A stretch of 31,692 bases of DNA from JBJTUH01 sp044346175 (GCA_044346175.1 JBIIZQ010000022.1:1-31692), one strand, 5' to 3'. Shown: positions 7,291-16,302, counted from the stretch's first letter. The notes: generated by a model not told the origin, from the letters alone. Numbers and translations: made by a program.

Positions 7291-7470
7291 GGTAAAACAA
7301 CTTTTATGGTATCGGTTAACACACAGGAAGATTCACAACAGACTCGCAACAGAGAATTTTACGTTTTTCTATGTCATGCCAGTCTCTTTCAGTATACATA
7401 CCTCAAGGGATGAAATACAGTATTTATTTTAACGACCGCCGTAAACGAGTGCAAAACAACACCACAGGTA

Positions 7471-8289
7471 CTATGACTTAGAGGCTTTTAAGGGGGTACC
7501 CGTTGCATGGAGGGGTCGACCAGAAACACTTTTAGTTGAAGCGACCTCTGTTTGCGAGGTCTGGGAGGTCTGGGATGATTGCCGAGCTGGTACCCCATAC
7601 CCATAATAACTACGCCAGTCTTTGAAAGCAGGCAAACGGGTACCTTCTTGCGTTTGAGTGTCTGTATAGGGAGGGGTGTTTTGTGAAGGCTTTTTAAAGG
7701 GGGCGGGCGGGAAAGTAGCATTATTTTTAGAATCAGTAGGTGGCTGGGTACCTCCCGAAGGACCCGGTAACACAGGGGTGGGTTTCACGGGGGTAGTCCC
7801 ATCCTGATGAGTGGGTTTTGTAGATTTATCCGACGGACGACCCGTCAGTGATTCCTCCAAAGACTGACGTTGACGCTCCAAAGCTTCGCTTTCACGAGTT
7901 AAAGCACGGTTATTCTTTAAATGTGTTGCATAATCTGGGTTGTTATAAAGGGTATCTCTTGAGTTGCTAATATGGGTTTTAAATGTATCATTGGCTTTAC
8001 GTTTAGCATCCACATCACCCAAACCAACATAGGCTAGCCCTGCACCCACAGCCAAAGCAATACCCGCACCCGCTTTCATCAAGGAGCGGTTACCCTGTTG
8101 TACATAGGCCTGTACACCATCGTTAGGGATATTTAAGTCGGTCATACGTCCTATTAAACGCTGGTAAGCGGTTGTGGCACGCTGTTGGGCTTGCCGCATA
8201 CTGTGCGTTTGAGCCGCACGGCTCTGACCATAGGCATTCACACGCCCAAAGGCATTTTGGATAGAGGTAAAAGCACTGCGTATCATCAT
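7471..8289 (-). CDS. Single-span coiled-coil protein with Pro/Ser/Thr-rich tail
   Basis: A 272-residue protein of unrecognised family. Residues 1-70 are Arg/Ala/Gln-rich and helical. One membrane span lies near 72-92 (AGAGIALAVGAGLAYVGLG). A charged coiled-coil candidate follows at about 120-150 (LTRESEALERQRQSLEESL). After that the chain is Pro/Thr/Ser-rich and probably disordered, with a short SQT repeat near 240-248. It starts with tandem ATG at 8289. The order of basic N-region, single span, coiled coil and tail matches the neighbour at 8383-9060, 93 nt upstream, so the two probably share an envelope role. No enzymatic motif is visible. Confidence 0.65.
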   Translation of the reverse strand: MMIRSAFTSIQNAFGRVNAYGQSRAAQTHSMRQAQQRATTAYQRLIGRMTDLNIPNDGVQAYVQQGNRSLMKAGAGIALAVGAGLAYVGLGDVDAKRKANDTFKTHISNSRDTLYNNPDYATHLKNNRALTRESEALERQRQSLEESLTGRPSDKSTKPTHQDGTTPVKPTPVLPGPSGGTQPPTDSKNNATFPPAPFKKPSQNTPPYTDTQTQEGTRLPAFKDWRSYYGYGVPARQSSQTSQTSQTEVASTKSVSGRPLHATGTPLKASKS

Positions 8290-8382
8290 GGCAAAGGGTA
8301 CTTTCTCAAAAAGGGGTCTCTTTCTTTAAGGATAGAGAGTCATGACTGTAAACATAAAACTTAAAAAGTTAAGCGTGTGGTA

Positions 8383-9060
8383 CTAAGGTTTGCTTGAGGA
8401 TTTCAATCTGTCCTCAAGCGTCCTATTTTCATCCCTACGGACTTGATTATCAGCAGCAAGGTCTTGATTGGTTTGCACCATCGTTTGAATGGCTTGTTGT
8501 AAGCTATCAGGCGCAACCGAAACTCTATCACCATCTTTTGTTGGCACGGTTTTGAGTCCAGTGGTTTGCACCAGTGCTTTTTGCTCATTTTCCAGAGAGG
8601 TCCGTCGGCTTGCTTCCTGCCAAGCGGGTACCCCTTTGGTAACACCTACAACAATGGCAGCAGCACCCCCAACACCAAGCGCTAGGTTTCCAAGCCAAGC
8701 CCGACGACCGTTCACAATCGTGGCACGCTCAATATCTGCCAAGCTATGTGTAAAATCACGTGCCGCTTGGCTCAAAGCATTCGTACGACCATTCACGCCG
8801 TTGTGTCTTCCTACCTCACGCCCAATACGACGAGCCGCATGAGCATCAGGTGCAAACATCGCCCGTACAGCACCACTCGTATTATTCAAAAACCGACTTA
8901 CTGGGTTTCTCAAAGGAGTACCCGACGCATTGAGAAAGTGTTGTGCTGGATTATTCATGGGCGGTCGTCCATGCCGAAAGGCGTTCACACCCGACCCTGC
9001 AGCATTGCGTAAACGGGTTGCTTGCGTACCCAGCCAAGCCATGGCTCTACCCATCATCAT
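8383..9060 (-). CDS. Single-span coiled-coil protein, neighbour of similar layout
   Basis: A 225-residue protein of unrecognised family. The basic N-terminal half contains a short internal duplication, NPAQHFLNASG then NPVSRFLNNTSG. A membrane span lies near residue 120-138 (LGNLALGVGGAAAIVVGV). The C-terminal 60 residues are a charged coiled-coil candidate ending DNQVRRDENRTLEDRL. The start is the first of three consecutive ATGs at 9060, because GAGGAG lies 7 nt upstream; a GTG at 9075 would sit on top of that site. It is probably the first gene of an operon with 7471-8289. Confidence 0.65.
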   Translation of the reverse strand: MMMGRAMAWLGTQATRLRNAAGSGVNAFRHGRPPMNNPAQHFLNASGTPLRNPVSRFLNNTSGAVRAMFAPDAHAARRIGREVGRHNGVNGRTNALSQAARDFTHSLADIERATIVNGRRAWLGNLALGVGGAAAIVVGVTKGVPAWQEASRRTSLENEQKALVQTTGLKTVPTKDGDRVSVAPDSLQQAIQTMVQTNQDLAADNQVRRDENRTLEDRLKSSSKP

Positions 9061-9421
9061 GAATCCACTCCTCACTAAAACAGGTCATCAAAAAGTCATC
9101 AAATAAAAACATAAATAAACTTACAAAAATAAAAACACTCATATGGTATATATTGCTTTTATATTTAAAAGTTTTTATAGTGACACCCAACACAAGTGCT
9201 TCACAAAACAAATGTCATCATGTAACATTATGTAAATGGCATTTTATTGCATCTTGATAAAATAGGTTAAAAATGTTTATCATAGCCATGAAGTGATTTT
9301 TCAACAAAGCGATGTAAAAAATTTGCATCCCATTTACCCAAGTAGCATACAAAACAGCTGTTTTTGTACGCTACCTCATCGTGCATTTTTAACTATTTTA
9401 GTCCACAAGGATATTTCAAAA
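9061..9421. other. Divergent intergenic region before the RTX genes
   Basis: AT-rich, 361 nt between the minus-strand coiled-coil gene and the first RTX gene. It holds an imperfect inverted repeat at 9342-9374. A pair TGATAAA ... TTTATCA (about 9255-9284) may be an operator. No promoter of good quality could be fixed, and no RNA gene was seen. Confidence 0.4.
9342..9374. promoter_or_regulatory. Imperfect inverted repeat upstream of the first RTX gene
   Basis: GTAGCATACAAAACAG pairs with CTGTTTTTGTACGCTAC around a CAGCTG centre, with one bulge and one mismatch, 48 nt before the ATG. It could be a leader hairpin or an operator. No such repeat precedes the second RTX gene. Confidence 0.4.
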
Positions 9422-10414
9422 ATGATTACAACCTCTACCGATGCCTACACCCAACTCAATGCACCTAACGGTGGTAGTGCTTATTATGTAACCGATGATG
9501 TTCGTCTTGGTGCCGAAGAGGGTCGCTTGGACGACTATTTTATCCATTCTGCAGGAGCCGCATTTTTATATGCTGGTGGCGGTAACGATTACCTTAACTC
9601 GTACTCTGATGAAATTTCCTATTTATTCGGTCAAAGTGGCAACGATGTTTTAATTGCCTCTGGTGGGTCGGGGAAGTTACTCGATGGTGGTGCAGGTAAC
9701 GACCTACTTATTTCTGAAGAACGTGACTATGCTTACCAAAATACAGCCTTGGATACACTTATCGGTGGGACAGGACAAGATAAGTTTGTGGTAGGGAACT
9801 ACGATAACAGCAATGGACTACTATACGGTGATGCTTACAAAAGACTCGCCCCCAAAGTACGCATTGTGTTGAATAACGGGGATGGTAACGATGTCCTTAC
9901 AGGTTCTCCCACAACAGCTATCGCAGCACCACAATGGGATTTCGGTCTACCAAGCAAGCCTACCCTTGTGTCTCAAAACGAGTTTACCACGGGGTTAGTA
10001 GAAGCACAGGCAGAAAATCTTGAAGTCAACGTGAATGCAAGCAATATTGCATTTGCCTTCAAAGCCCTTGAACCTTTAGACCGTTCAGCACTTCTCGTAC
10101 CTGGAGATGATGAAACCCCTGCTATTATCGGACGTTTTGAAGTCACCTTAGGATATGGCACTGGTATTAACACCTTACGTTATGTGGAACGTTTACCTGG
10201 CACTGGTCTTACGGTAGACCAAATCAATGTCAATACAGGGTCAGGTAGTTTCTTCTTCAGCGGTGGACAAATTCGTAATATTTACCAAGCCTTTACCGCA
10301 TACCAGGCACAAAACCCCACGGTGAATATCAATAGTCTCAGTGCCGTGCGTAGTAATGCTGACCTGCTTCAAATCATCCAAAACAATAGCACACCTGTCA
10401 CGGGTATTGCTTAG
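9422..10414 (+). CDS. RTX (hemolysin-type calcium-binding repeat) protein 1
   Basis: A 330-residue, acidic, Gly/Asn/Asp-rich protein with no signal peptide. Nonapeptide-like RTX repeats (GGxGxDxLx) appear as AGGGNDYL and FGQSGNDVL near residues 51-77, LDGGAGNDLL near 87, LIGGTGQDKF near 110 and GDGNDVL near 150. In the family these bind calcium and fold outside the cell after type I secretion. The C-terminal 130 residues are conserved with the next gene and end SNADLLQIIQNNSTPVTGIA, where an uncleaved T1SS signal would lie. ATG 9422 has AAGGAT upstream; an earlier frame to 9293 does not resemble the paralog. No adhesin or protease motif is seen, so the activity is unknown. Confidence 0.8.
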   Translation: MITTSTDAYTQLNAPNGGSAYYVTDDVRLGAEEGRLDDYFIHSAGAAFLYAGGGNDYLNSYSDEISYLFGQSGNDVLIASGGSGKLLDGGAGNDLLISEERDYAYQNTALDTLIGGTGQDKFVVGNYDNSNGLLYGDAYKRLAPKVRIVLNNGDGNDVLTGSPTTAIAAPQWDFGLPSKPTLVSQNEFTTGLVEAQAENLEVNVNASNIAFAFKALEPLDRSALLVPGDDETPAIIGRFEVTLGYGTGINTLRYVERLPGTGLTVDQINVNTGSGSFFFSGGQIRNIYQAFTAYQAQNPTVNINSLSAVRSNADLLQIIQNNSTPVTGIA

Positions 10415-10423
10415 TCACACATC

Positions 10424-10463
10424 AGTAAAAGTCTGCTCTTTATTCAAGGAGCAGACTTTTACT
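10424..10463 (+). terminator. Terminator after RTX gene 1
   Basis: A perfect 15-bp stem (AGTAAAAGTCTGCTC with GAGCAGACTTTTACT) with a 10-nt loop, followed by TTTAT, starting 9 nt after the stop codon. Confidence 0.85.
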
Positions 10464-10530
10464 TTATCTAATCCTGTGTGATTTCTATTTATTTCATGTG
10501 ATTCCTATCCAAAAGAACATTTTACGTACA

Positions 10531-11658
10531 ATGACTACAACCTACACGAATACAACCTACACCAAAGTGGAATCAATATCAGGGGATTTTTATGCCGTCA
10601 CTGATAGTGTGCGTCTTGGGGCTGAAGAAGGCAAGAGCAATGATATTTTCTTCCATAGTGCTGGACAAGCATTTTTGTATGGTGGCGGTGGGAATGACTA
10701 CATGACCTCTTGGTCGCCCGAGATTTCATACTTGTTTGGGCAAAGTGGTGACGACACTTTAGAGTCTGGCGATGGCAGAGGAAAAATGCTCGATGGCGGG
10801 ACAGGCAATGACACCCTCATTTCAAGACCTCGCTTTGACACCCTTGAACCTACAGGGGTGACAGAACCCTTTGGATACACACTAAATAGTCAATTAGATA
10901 GAATGGCACACTGGGGTCAGGCTGTTATCAGTGAACAGTATAAAACAGGCCTAGATACCCTCATTGGCGGTAAGGGGCAAGACCGTTTTGCGGTAGGTGT
11001 GCAAAGTGATAGTACTGAGGGCTATGCTTTGAAGGCACCTCGTGTGCGTATTATGTTAAATGATGGCGATGGTCATGATATTCTTACAGGTGGTGTTACT
11101 GGTAGCGTTTTTTCGATAGGTGGGTGGTCATTTCCATTTAATTACTTAGAGCGGTGGGAGCAGATAAAGGTAAGCTGGAACACTTTTGTGCCAGGCTTTA
11201 ACCCCAACATCACCGACTGGGATGATTGGGGTTCGCCTCAAATACCTTATCTTTGGACAAACAATGACTTTGCAACAGGACTTACCGAAGCCCAAGCAGA
11301 AAATCTTGAAGTGAATGTGAATGCTGAAAATATTGCTTTTACATTCAAAAAGCTACCTCGTTTCAACTTTAGCAGTGATAGATTTGAAGTCACGCTAGGC
11401 TACGGCACAGACGTAAACACCCTGCGGTATGTTGAGCGTGTTCAGGGCGATATTACTGTAGATAAAATCAACGTCAATACAGGTAGCAGCAGTTTCTTCT
11501 TCTCAGGAGAACAAATCCGTAACATTTACCAAGCGTTTACACAGTACCATGCTCAAAACTTGACAGTTGCCATGGATACGATTACGGCGGTGCGTAGTAA
11601 TACTGACCTACTCCAAATCATCCAAAACAACAGTACACCTGTGACAAGCATCGCTTAG
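10531..11658 (+). CDS. RTX (hemolysin-type calcium-binding repeat) protein 2
   Basis: A 375-residue tandem paralog of the preceding protein. It shares VRLGAEEG, FHSAGQAFLYGGGGNDY, EISYLFGQSGDD, MLDGGTGNDTL, LDTLIGGKGQDRFAVG and the C-terminal block QAENLEVNVNAENIAF to the end (SNTDLLQIIQNNSTPVTSIA). It differs by insertions after the third repeat (about 115-150) and a Trp-rich segment after the GDGHDILTGG repeat (about 195-250). ATG 10531 aligns with the paralog start; a frame to 10498 adds unrelated residues. It has its own terminator, and the gap to gene 1 also holds one, so the two are probably transcribed separately. Confidence 0.8.
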   Translation: MTTTYTNTTYTKVESISGDFYAVTDSVRLGAEEGKSNDIFFHSAGQAFLYGGGGNDYMTSWSPEISYLFGQSGDDTLESGDGRGKMLDGGTGNDTLISRPRFDTLEPTGVTEPFGYTLNSQLDRMAHWGQAVISEQYKTGLDTLIGGKGQDRFAVGVQSDSTEGYALKAPRVRIMLNDGDGHDILTGGVTGSVFSIGGWSFPFNYLERWEQIKVSWNTFVPGFNPNITDWDDWGSPQIPYLWTNNDFATGLTEAQAENLEVNVNAENIAFTFKKLPRFNFSSDRFEVTLGYGTDVNTLRYVERVQGDITVDKINVNTGSSSFFFSGEQIRNIYQAFTQYHAQNLTVAMDTITAVRSNTDLLQIIQNNSTPVTSIA

Positions 11659-11674
11659 TTACTTTTAAGCTCAC

Positions 11675-11710
11675 AACAAAAGAGGATAGTTTAAACTATC
11701 CTCTTTTGTT
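11675..11710 (+). terminator. Terminator after RTX gene 2
   Basis: A perfect 36-bp palindrome (arms AACAAAAGAGGATAGTTT) followed by TTAT, starting 16 nt after the stop. It separates the RTX pair from the flagellar operon and could work in both directions. Confidence 0.85.
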
Positions 11711-11874
11711 TTATCCGTTCCGAGTCCTTCAAGCAGAGGAAAATCACATCACGGCATCCTGAAAACAATGTATTTTTAGCCTCCAGCACTTCAGTACACC
11801 GCCTCACGAAATACAATGGGGTGTTAACTAAAGCGTGATGTTACTTAAAACGTTGCCAACGGAGGCCGCTATCC

Positions 11875-12675
11875 ATGATGATGCTCAGAGCGCTTTACAC
11901 GGGAGCCACAGGGGCAAATGCCCAACAAGTACAGCTTGATATTATTGCTCACAACCTTGCCAACGTAAACACCAATGGCTATAAAAAAGTGCGAACCGAG
12001 TTTCAAGACCTGATTTCTCAGAACTTTTCAACCCCTGGTACTATCTCTGCCCAAGGTACCACCAAACCCGTTGGCGTACAAATTGGTTTAGGGACACGTG
12101 TTGCAGCCACCCAACGGATGTTTTTACCGGGTAGTGTGGTGCAAACAGGGAACAAGCTTGACCTTGCCATTCAAGGCGAAGGCTTTTTTCAAGTCCTTAC
12201 AGACAACGGCGATATTGCCTATTCTCGTGACGGAGCCTTTAAGCGAGATGCTTCGGGTACGCTTGTCACCAGTGATGGCTACCCCATGGAACCTGCCGTA
12301 AATATCCCACAAGATACGGTTGAAATCTCAATTAACCTTAATGGCACTATTTCCATCAAACAAGCAGGTGCCCAAGCATTTACTGAAATTGGACAGATTC
12401 AACTTGCTCGTTTTGCAAACCCCACAGGGTTAGAAAGTATTGGGAATAACTTATTTATGGCAACCCCAGCAAGTGGCGACGCTATCAATGGAACCGCTGG
12501 ACAGGGCGATTTTGGACGTACCTCTATCAATCAGGGCTATATTGAAAACTCCAACGTCCAAATTGTAGAGGAAATGATTAACATGATTACCGCCCAACGT
12601 GCCTTTGAAACAAACACCAGCGTGATTAAAGCGGGCGACCAAATTTTACAAAACATGACCAACATCGGTCGATAA
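11875..12675 (+). CDS. flgG: Flagellar distal-rod protein FlgG
   Basis: A 266-residue rod protein, close to the usual length of about 260. The N-terminal helix region MLRALYTGATG with NLANVNTNGYKK is the flagellar rod/hook signature. The middle has the expected beta domain (GEGFFQVL ... YSRDGAFKRDASGTLVTSDGYPM). The C-terminal helix EEMINMITAQRAFETN ... GDQILQNM packs in the rod. It is exported by the flagellar type III apparatus, so it lacks a cleaved signal. Three ATGs begin the frame, 9 nt after GGAGG. It heads the operon; flgF is not beside it. flgA starts 41 nt after its stop. Confidence 0.97.
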   Translation: MMMLRALYTGATGANAQQVQLDIIAHNLANVNTNGYKKVRTEFQDLISQNFSTPGTISAQGTTKPVGVQIGLGTRVAATQRMFLPGSVVQTGNKLDLAIQGEGFFQVLTDNGDIAYSRDGAFKRDASGTLVTSDGYPMEPAVNIPQDTVEISINLNGTISIKQAGAQAFTEIGQIQLARFANPTGLESIGNNLFMATPASGDAINGTAGQGDFGRTSINQGYIENSNVQIVEEMINMITAQRAFETNTSVIKAGDQILQNMTNIGR

Positions 12676-12716
12676 TCCTATGCTTCCTCACTTGCCTAAG
12701 GCGTTACTTTAAGTTT

Positions 12717-13583
12717 ATGTTGACATTTTTTAGTCTTTTTTCAATCAGTAGACACCGTGCTTATCGGCACTTACAACAAACATTCAGCATCACGGGGTTG
12801 GTACGGATGGGTGTATGGGCTTTAGCGTCAATCAGCTCAATAGCCCTCATAGCAAAGGCAGGAGGTGCCTCGTTACAACCCACACGAGTAACCCCACCCG
12901 CCATGGCACCCCTTGGGAACGAGAACCCCTTGCAACGCTTATTTGAGAAAGAACTCAATCGTCAAAACCTTAGCCATTGGATACCCCAAGGGCAAACATG
13001 GTGGTTAGAGCCTGCTTACCCTCAGCAGTATCAAATCATGTGTGGGAGTCAAATATACCCTATTGCTCATCTCAAAGCGAACGAATGGCATTTAACCCTG
13101 TCACAAAGTGTACTACAGCAACCTAAAGCACTGTTAGGGTTACAACATACAACCACAGGATGCCAAAGCTGGTACACCGTTAGAATTCATCATGAAGTTG
13201 CAACCCTAACCACACAACGCACTATCAATCCTCAAGAACCCTTCACAAACGCCAACAGTGCTTGGGTCATTCAAGACCTCCCTAACCCCACGCACTATAT
13301 TACTGAGAAACAAACACACTGGGTGGCCAAAACAAGACTCCTCCCTAACCAAAGTGTCAAAAACTACCAAGCTAAAAAACACCCCGATGTTTTAAAGCAA
13401 CATCCTGTAAGTTTACAGATTCATTTACCGGGGCATGTACTCCTGAAGCACCAAGCCCTAGCCCAACAAGACGGTAACATAGGGGAATGGATTTACCTAA
13501 GACACAAACTGCCCAGCCCCAAATTCCCCAAATTACTCAAAGGACGCATTATAGCCCCCAATCTTGTAGAAATACATTTATGA
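12717..13583 (+). CDS. flgA: Flagellar P-ring assembly chaperone FlgA
   Basis: A 288-residue periplasmic protein that helps FlgI form the P ring. The assignment rests on the C-terminal SAF/FlgA-type region: an ARRxL-like VAKTRLLPNQSV and then ALAQQDGNIGEWIYLRHKL ... LLKGRIIAPNLVEIHL, matching the family pattern of LQDGxxGDxIxVRN ... GxVxxxxxVEV. A signal sequence is visible near residues 32-50 (GVWALASISSIALIAKAGGA), behind a long basic n-region. An internal ATG just before this would give a more usual signal. The N-terminal half is poorly conserved. Its position between flgG and flgH supports the call. Confidence 0.85.
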   Translation: MLTFFSLFSISRHRAYRHLQQTFSITGLVRMGVWALASISSIALIAKAGGASLQPTRVTPPAMAPLGNENPLQRLFEKELNRQNLSHWIPQGQTWWLEPAYPQQYQIMCGSQIYPIAHLKANEWHLTLSQSVLQQPKALLGLQHTTTGCQSWYTVRIHHEVATLTTQRTINPQEPFTNANSAWVIQDLPNPTHYITEKQTHWVAKTRLLPNQSVKNYQAKKHPDVLKQHPVSLQIHLPGHVLLKHQALAQQDGNIGEWIYLRHKLPSPKFPKLLKGRIIAPNLVEIHL

Positions 13584-13617
13584 GCATCCATTAGGTCAGT
13601 AGAAGGAATCCAACCCC

Positions 13618-14397
13618 ATGAGGTCATCGTCATCACTTAAGCAAGTTGACATCCACAAACAAAACAAGCCTGCTGCCTTAGGCACACGTTGCTTTGCTAT
13701 CATGGCAAGTATCGCTTGTTTTTGTAGCCTAGGCGTGTGGCAACCCGCCATGGCTGAGAGTCTGTTCAAAGCACGCATTGAAGCACAGTCACCCACAGTA
13801 GGTTTAGCACAGGACCCCAACGCTTCCGCCATGATGCCACGCTCATTATTTAGTCCCCCTGTGGCAAGACGCTTGGGTGATATTGTGACGATTAACTTCA
13901 AAGATGTCAGTCAGTCACAAATCAATGCTGCGTTTACCAATACCAGCTCACAAATTGTGCAGGACAGTAGCACCGCCCTCATTAACCAAGCGGTTCAAAG
14001 TGTTGCAGGGCGATTGATTGGAAGCAACACCATACTGGGCAAAGTGAATCAACTGCTCAACATCCCTAGCTTTGACGGTATGAACAACAAAAACAACACG
14101 ACCCACAGGCTTCAAACCCTACGCAATACCCAGCTCACCGACACCATTGCCTGCCAAGTGGTTGAGGTACTCCCAAATGGCAACCTGATTGTGCAGGGCG
14201 TGAAGCGTATCTCACAAAATAAAGAACAAACAGACCTCATGGTCACAGGCATGGTAAACCCCTTTTACCTCAATGGCAGCAATGAAATTGGCTCTAATTA
14301 CGTAAGTAACTTGCAATTTGTGAAAGCAGGGAAGGGCGTTGTGTCACGAGGACAAAATGACGGTCTTATCAATAAAATTTATAGCATTCTTCACTAA
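13618..14397 (+). CDS. flgH: Flagellar L-ring protein FlgH
   Basis: A 259-residue protein forming the outer-membrane ring around the rod. Family hallmarks are PRSLFSPPVARRLGDIVTINFKD (pattern GSLF-x-ARxxGDxxTV), QVVEVLPNGNLIVQGVKRI and a C-terminal region GVVSRGQNDG. The N-terminal signal is hydrophobic (CFAIMASIACFCSLGVW) with a signal-peptidase-I-like QPAMA-ES site. FlgH is usually a lipoprotein, but I see no canonical LxxC lipobox before a short mature start. AAGGA lies 10 nt before ATG 13618. The presence of FlgH is strong evidence for an outer membrane. Confidence 0.95.
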   Translation: MRSSSSLKQVDIHKQNKPAALGTRCFAIMASIACFCSLGVWQPAMAESLFKARIEAQSPTVGLAQDPNASAMMPRSLFSPPVARRLGDIVTINFKDVSQSQINAAFTNTSSQIVQDSSTALINQAVQSVAGRLIGSNTILGKVNQLLNIPSFDGMNNKNNTTHRLQTLRNTQLTDTIACQVVEVLPNGNLIVQGVKRISQNKEQTDLMVTGMVNPFYLNGSNEIGSNYVSNLQFVKAGKGVVSRGQNDGLINKIYSILH

Positions 14398-14445
14398 CAC
14401 ACAAAGCTTCTATTTCACCCGATTACACCTTGTTTCTGGAAAGTC

Positions 14446-15618
14446 ATGCTAAACGCTATGCTCACGATGTATCTTTCTCGTATCGCCTCACGAATCCTCC
14501 CTAGTATGGTTGTACTCAGTAGCATGGTGCTGTCTCAAAGTAGCGGGCTGTGGTTAGCTGGCATGCCTATGCACGCTTGGGGTGCAACGCCTTTACGCTT
14601 GAAAGACATTACCCATATTCGTGGTGTAAGGGTCAACCAAGTGGTAGGATTTGGACTTGTCGTTGGGTTAAACAAAACAGGTGATAAAGCCAAAGCCACC
14701 CAAACAGCCAGCTTTAATATGATGAACAACCTTGGCGGAAAACTTGGCAACGCAAACGATGTCAAAACAGTGAACACGGCAAGCGTCATCGTCACGGCAA
14801 CCATTCCCCCCTTTGCCAAAGCAGGCGACCGCATTGATGTGCTAGTTTCCTCCATGGGGGATGCCAAAAGCCTTGAAGGGGGTGTATTGATTGCCACACA
14901 ACTCCAAGCCCCGAATGGTGAAGTGGTAGGTATTGCACAAGGTGCGATTTCAACAGGGGGTACCAGTGTAGAATCTTCAGGAAGTAGTAAACGCACGGCC
15001 ATTACCACAACAGGACGCATCCCAAGCGGTGCCATTATTGAACGAGATATTCAAACCAGTATTGGAGATGCTGATAGTATCAGTCTGATTTTAAACAAGC
15101 CAGACTTTTCGCTTGCAACGACCATCGCCTACGAAATTTCACAGGAGGTATGTCCTGCCAAAGCCATTGACCCCAGCGAAGTACGTATTAGTATTCCCTC
15201 AGGGTTTCTCAACAAAAAAGTTGAACTTTTGGCTTATGTTGAAAATCTTACTGTCACGCCAGCAACTGAAGTAGCGAAAGTTGTGATTAACGAGCGGACA
15301 GGTACTATTGTCATAGGGAATAATGTCAGGTTGCTACCAGCGGCAGTTGCCCACGGAGGCATGACGATTAGCATTAGTACGACAAACAGTGTTTCACAGC
15401 CTAATAGCTTCGGACAAGGTAAAACCACCACCGCCAGTAATAGCACCATTGATATTCAACAAGCTTCTGGGTCAGTGATTGAACTCCCTGCAAACAGTAC
15501 CCTGCGTGACCTTGTAGGTGCATTAAACAGTATCGGCGTAAAGCCAGGCGATTTAATTTCCATCCTCCAAGCTTTGAAAGAAGCGGGTTCCCTTGAAGCA
15601 ACACTTGAAATTATCTAG
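14446..15618 (+). CDS. flgI: Flagellar P-ring protein FlgI
   Basis: A 390-residue periplasmic protein forming the ring in the peptidoglycan layer. Signatures are LRLKDITHIRGVRVNQVVGFGLVVGLNKTGD, NVRLLPAAVAHGGMTISI and the C-terminal TLRDLVGALNSIGVKPGDLISILQALKEAGSL. The signal peptide is long, with cleavage near HAWGA-TP about residue 47; ATGs at 14446, 14458 and 14467 are all possible starts. The order flgA-flgH-flgI with gaps of 34-48 nt indicates one transcript. Confidence 0.97.
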   Translation: MLNAMLTMYLSRIASRILPSMVVLSSMVLSQSSGLWLAGMPMHAWGATPLRLKDITHIRGVRVNQVVGFGLVVGLNKTGDKAKATQTASFNMMNNLGGKLGNANDVKTVNTASVIVTATIPPFAKAGDRIDVLVSSMGDAKSLEGGVLIATQLQAPNGEVVGIAQGAISTGGTSVESSGSSKRTAITTTGRIPSGAIIERDIQTSIGDADSISLILNKPDFSLATTIAYEISQEVCPAKAIDPSEVRISIPSGFLNKKVELLAYVENLTVTPATEVAKVVINERTGTIVIGNNVRLLPAAVAHGGMTISISTTNSVSQPNSFGQGKTTTASNSTIDIQQASGSVIELPANSTLRDLVGALNSIGVKPGDLISILQALKEAGSLEATLEII

Positions 15619-15648
15619 CCCTCTACTCAGAAAGACCCTCTTACAATC

Positions 15649-16095
15649 ATGAGTCCTATCATTCCTAAAACGACCATGGATGCCATCCGTGCTGAATACA
15701 AACACCCCTCTAACCCTGAAACCGAAAAGCTCAAAGCCTCGGCACAACAATTTGAAGCCATCCTCTTAAAACAACTTTTTCAAGCTATGGATAAAACCAC
15801 CATGCGAGATGAAAGCGGGGAGGGGCTTTTGTCAGGTGGTAAACACGAAAGTACCTTCCGTGAAATGTTCTATGATGAAGTCGGCAAGAGTTATACCTCC
15901 CCTCCTAAACAACAAAGTCGTGCCATGGGACTCATGCTTGAGAACCTACCGCAAACACACCCTTCAGAAAGTTTGTTTAACAACACAAGCACAACAAGCG
16001 CTGGCACACTGACAGAAAGAGGACTCGGCTTGGCACGAAGTATTTTTGAACAGGGTCTTATCATCAACCCTGAACTTTTGGAGCAATCTCATTAA
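15649..16095 (+). CDS. flgJ: Rod-binding protein, FlgJ N-terminal type
   Basis: A 148-residue protein with the rod-binding domain: KLKASAQQFEAILLKQLFQAMDKTTM, GEGLLSGGKHESTFREMFYDEVGK and RAMGLMLENL. It lacks the C-terminal muramidase domain of the enterobacterial FlgJ, as do many bacteria that use a separate hydrolase to open the cell wall. The residues after about 105 are polar and variable. It lies 30 nt after flgI and is the last gene of the operon. Confidence 0.9.
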   Translation: MSPIIPKTTMDAIRAEYKHPSNPETEKLKASAQQFEAILLKQLFQAMDKTTMRDESGEGLLSGGKHESTFREMFYDEVGKSYTSPPKQQSRAMGLMLENLPQTHPSESLFNNTSTTSAGTLTERGLGLARSIFEQGLIINPELLEQSH

Positions 16096-16228
16096 ACCGT
16101 CATTTTAAAGCGTCATTGACATCTCCCCTCCTCAAAAGAGACGCTCTAGAAATGAGCCGAACACTCAAAACCAGGGTCAAAACGAGGAGGCAAACAAAGG
16201 TCTTCTGAGGCTTTATGAAAGAAATAGC

Positions 16229-16258
16229 TTGACAAACTATTGTTTTTATGAATAAATA
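16229..16258 (+). promoter_or_regulatory. Candidate sigma70 promoter upstream of the GH6 gene
   Basis: A consensus TTGACA at 16229-16234 is followed 17-18 nt later by ATAAAT/TAAATA in an AT-rich tract, with a predicted start near 16265. The terminator begins about 40 nt downstream. Confidence 0.5.
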
Positions 16259-16302
16259 GTATTGTGAAGTTTCACATAATTTTATCTCTCTCTCCTGTGT
16301 TC

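Noticed and set aside
14535..15035. 166-residue frame opposite flgI
   Set aside because: Antisense to conserved FlgI motifs; no independent support.
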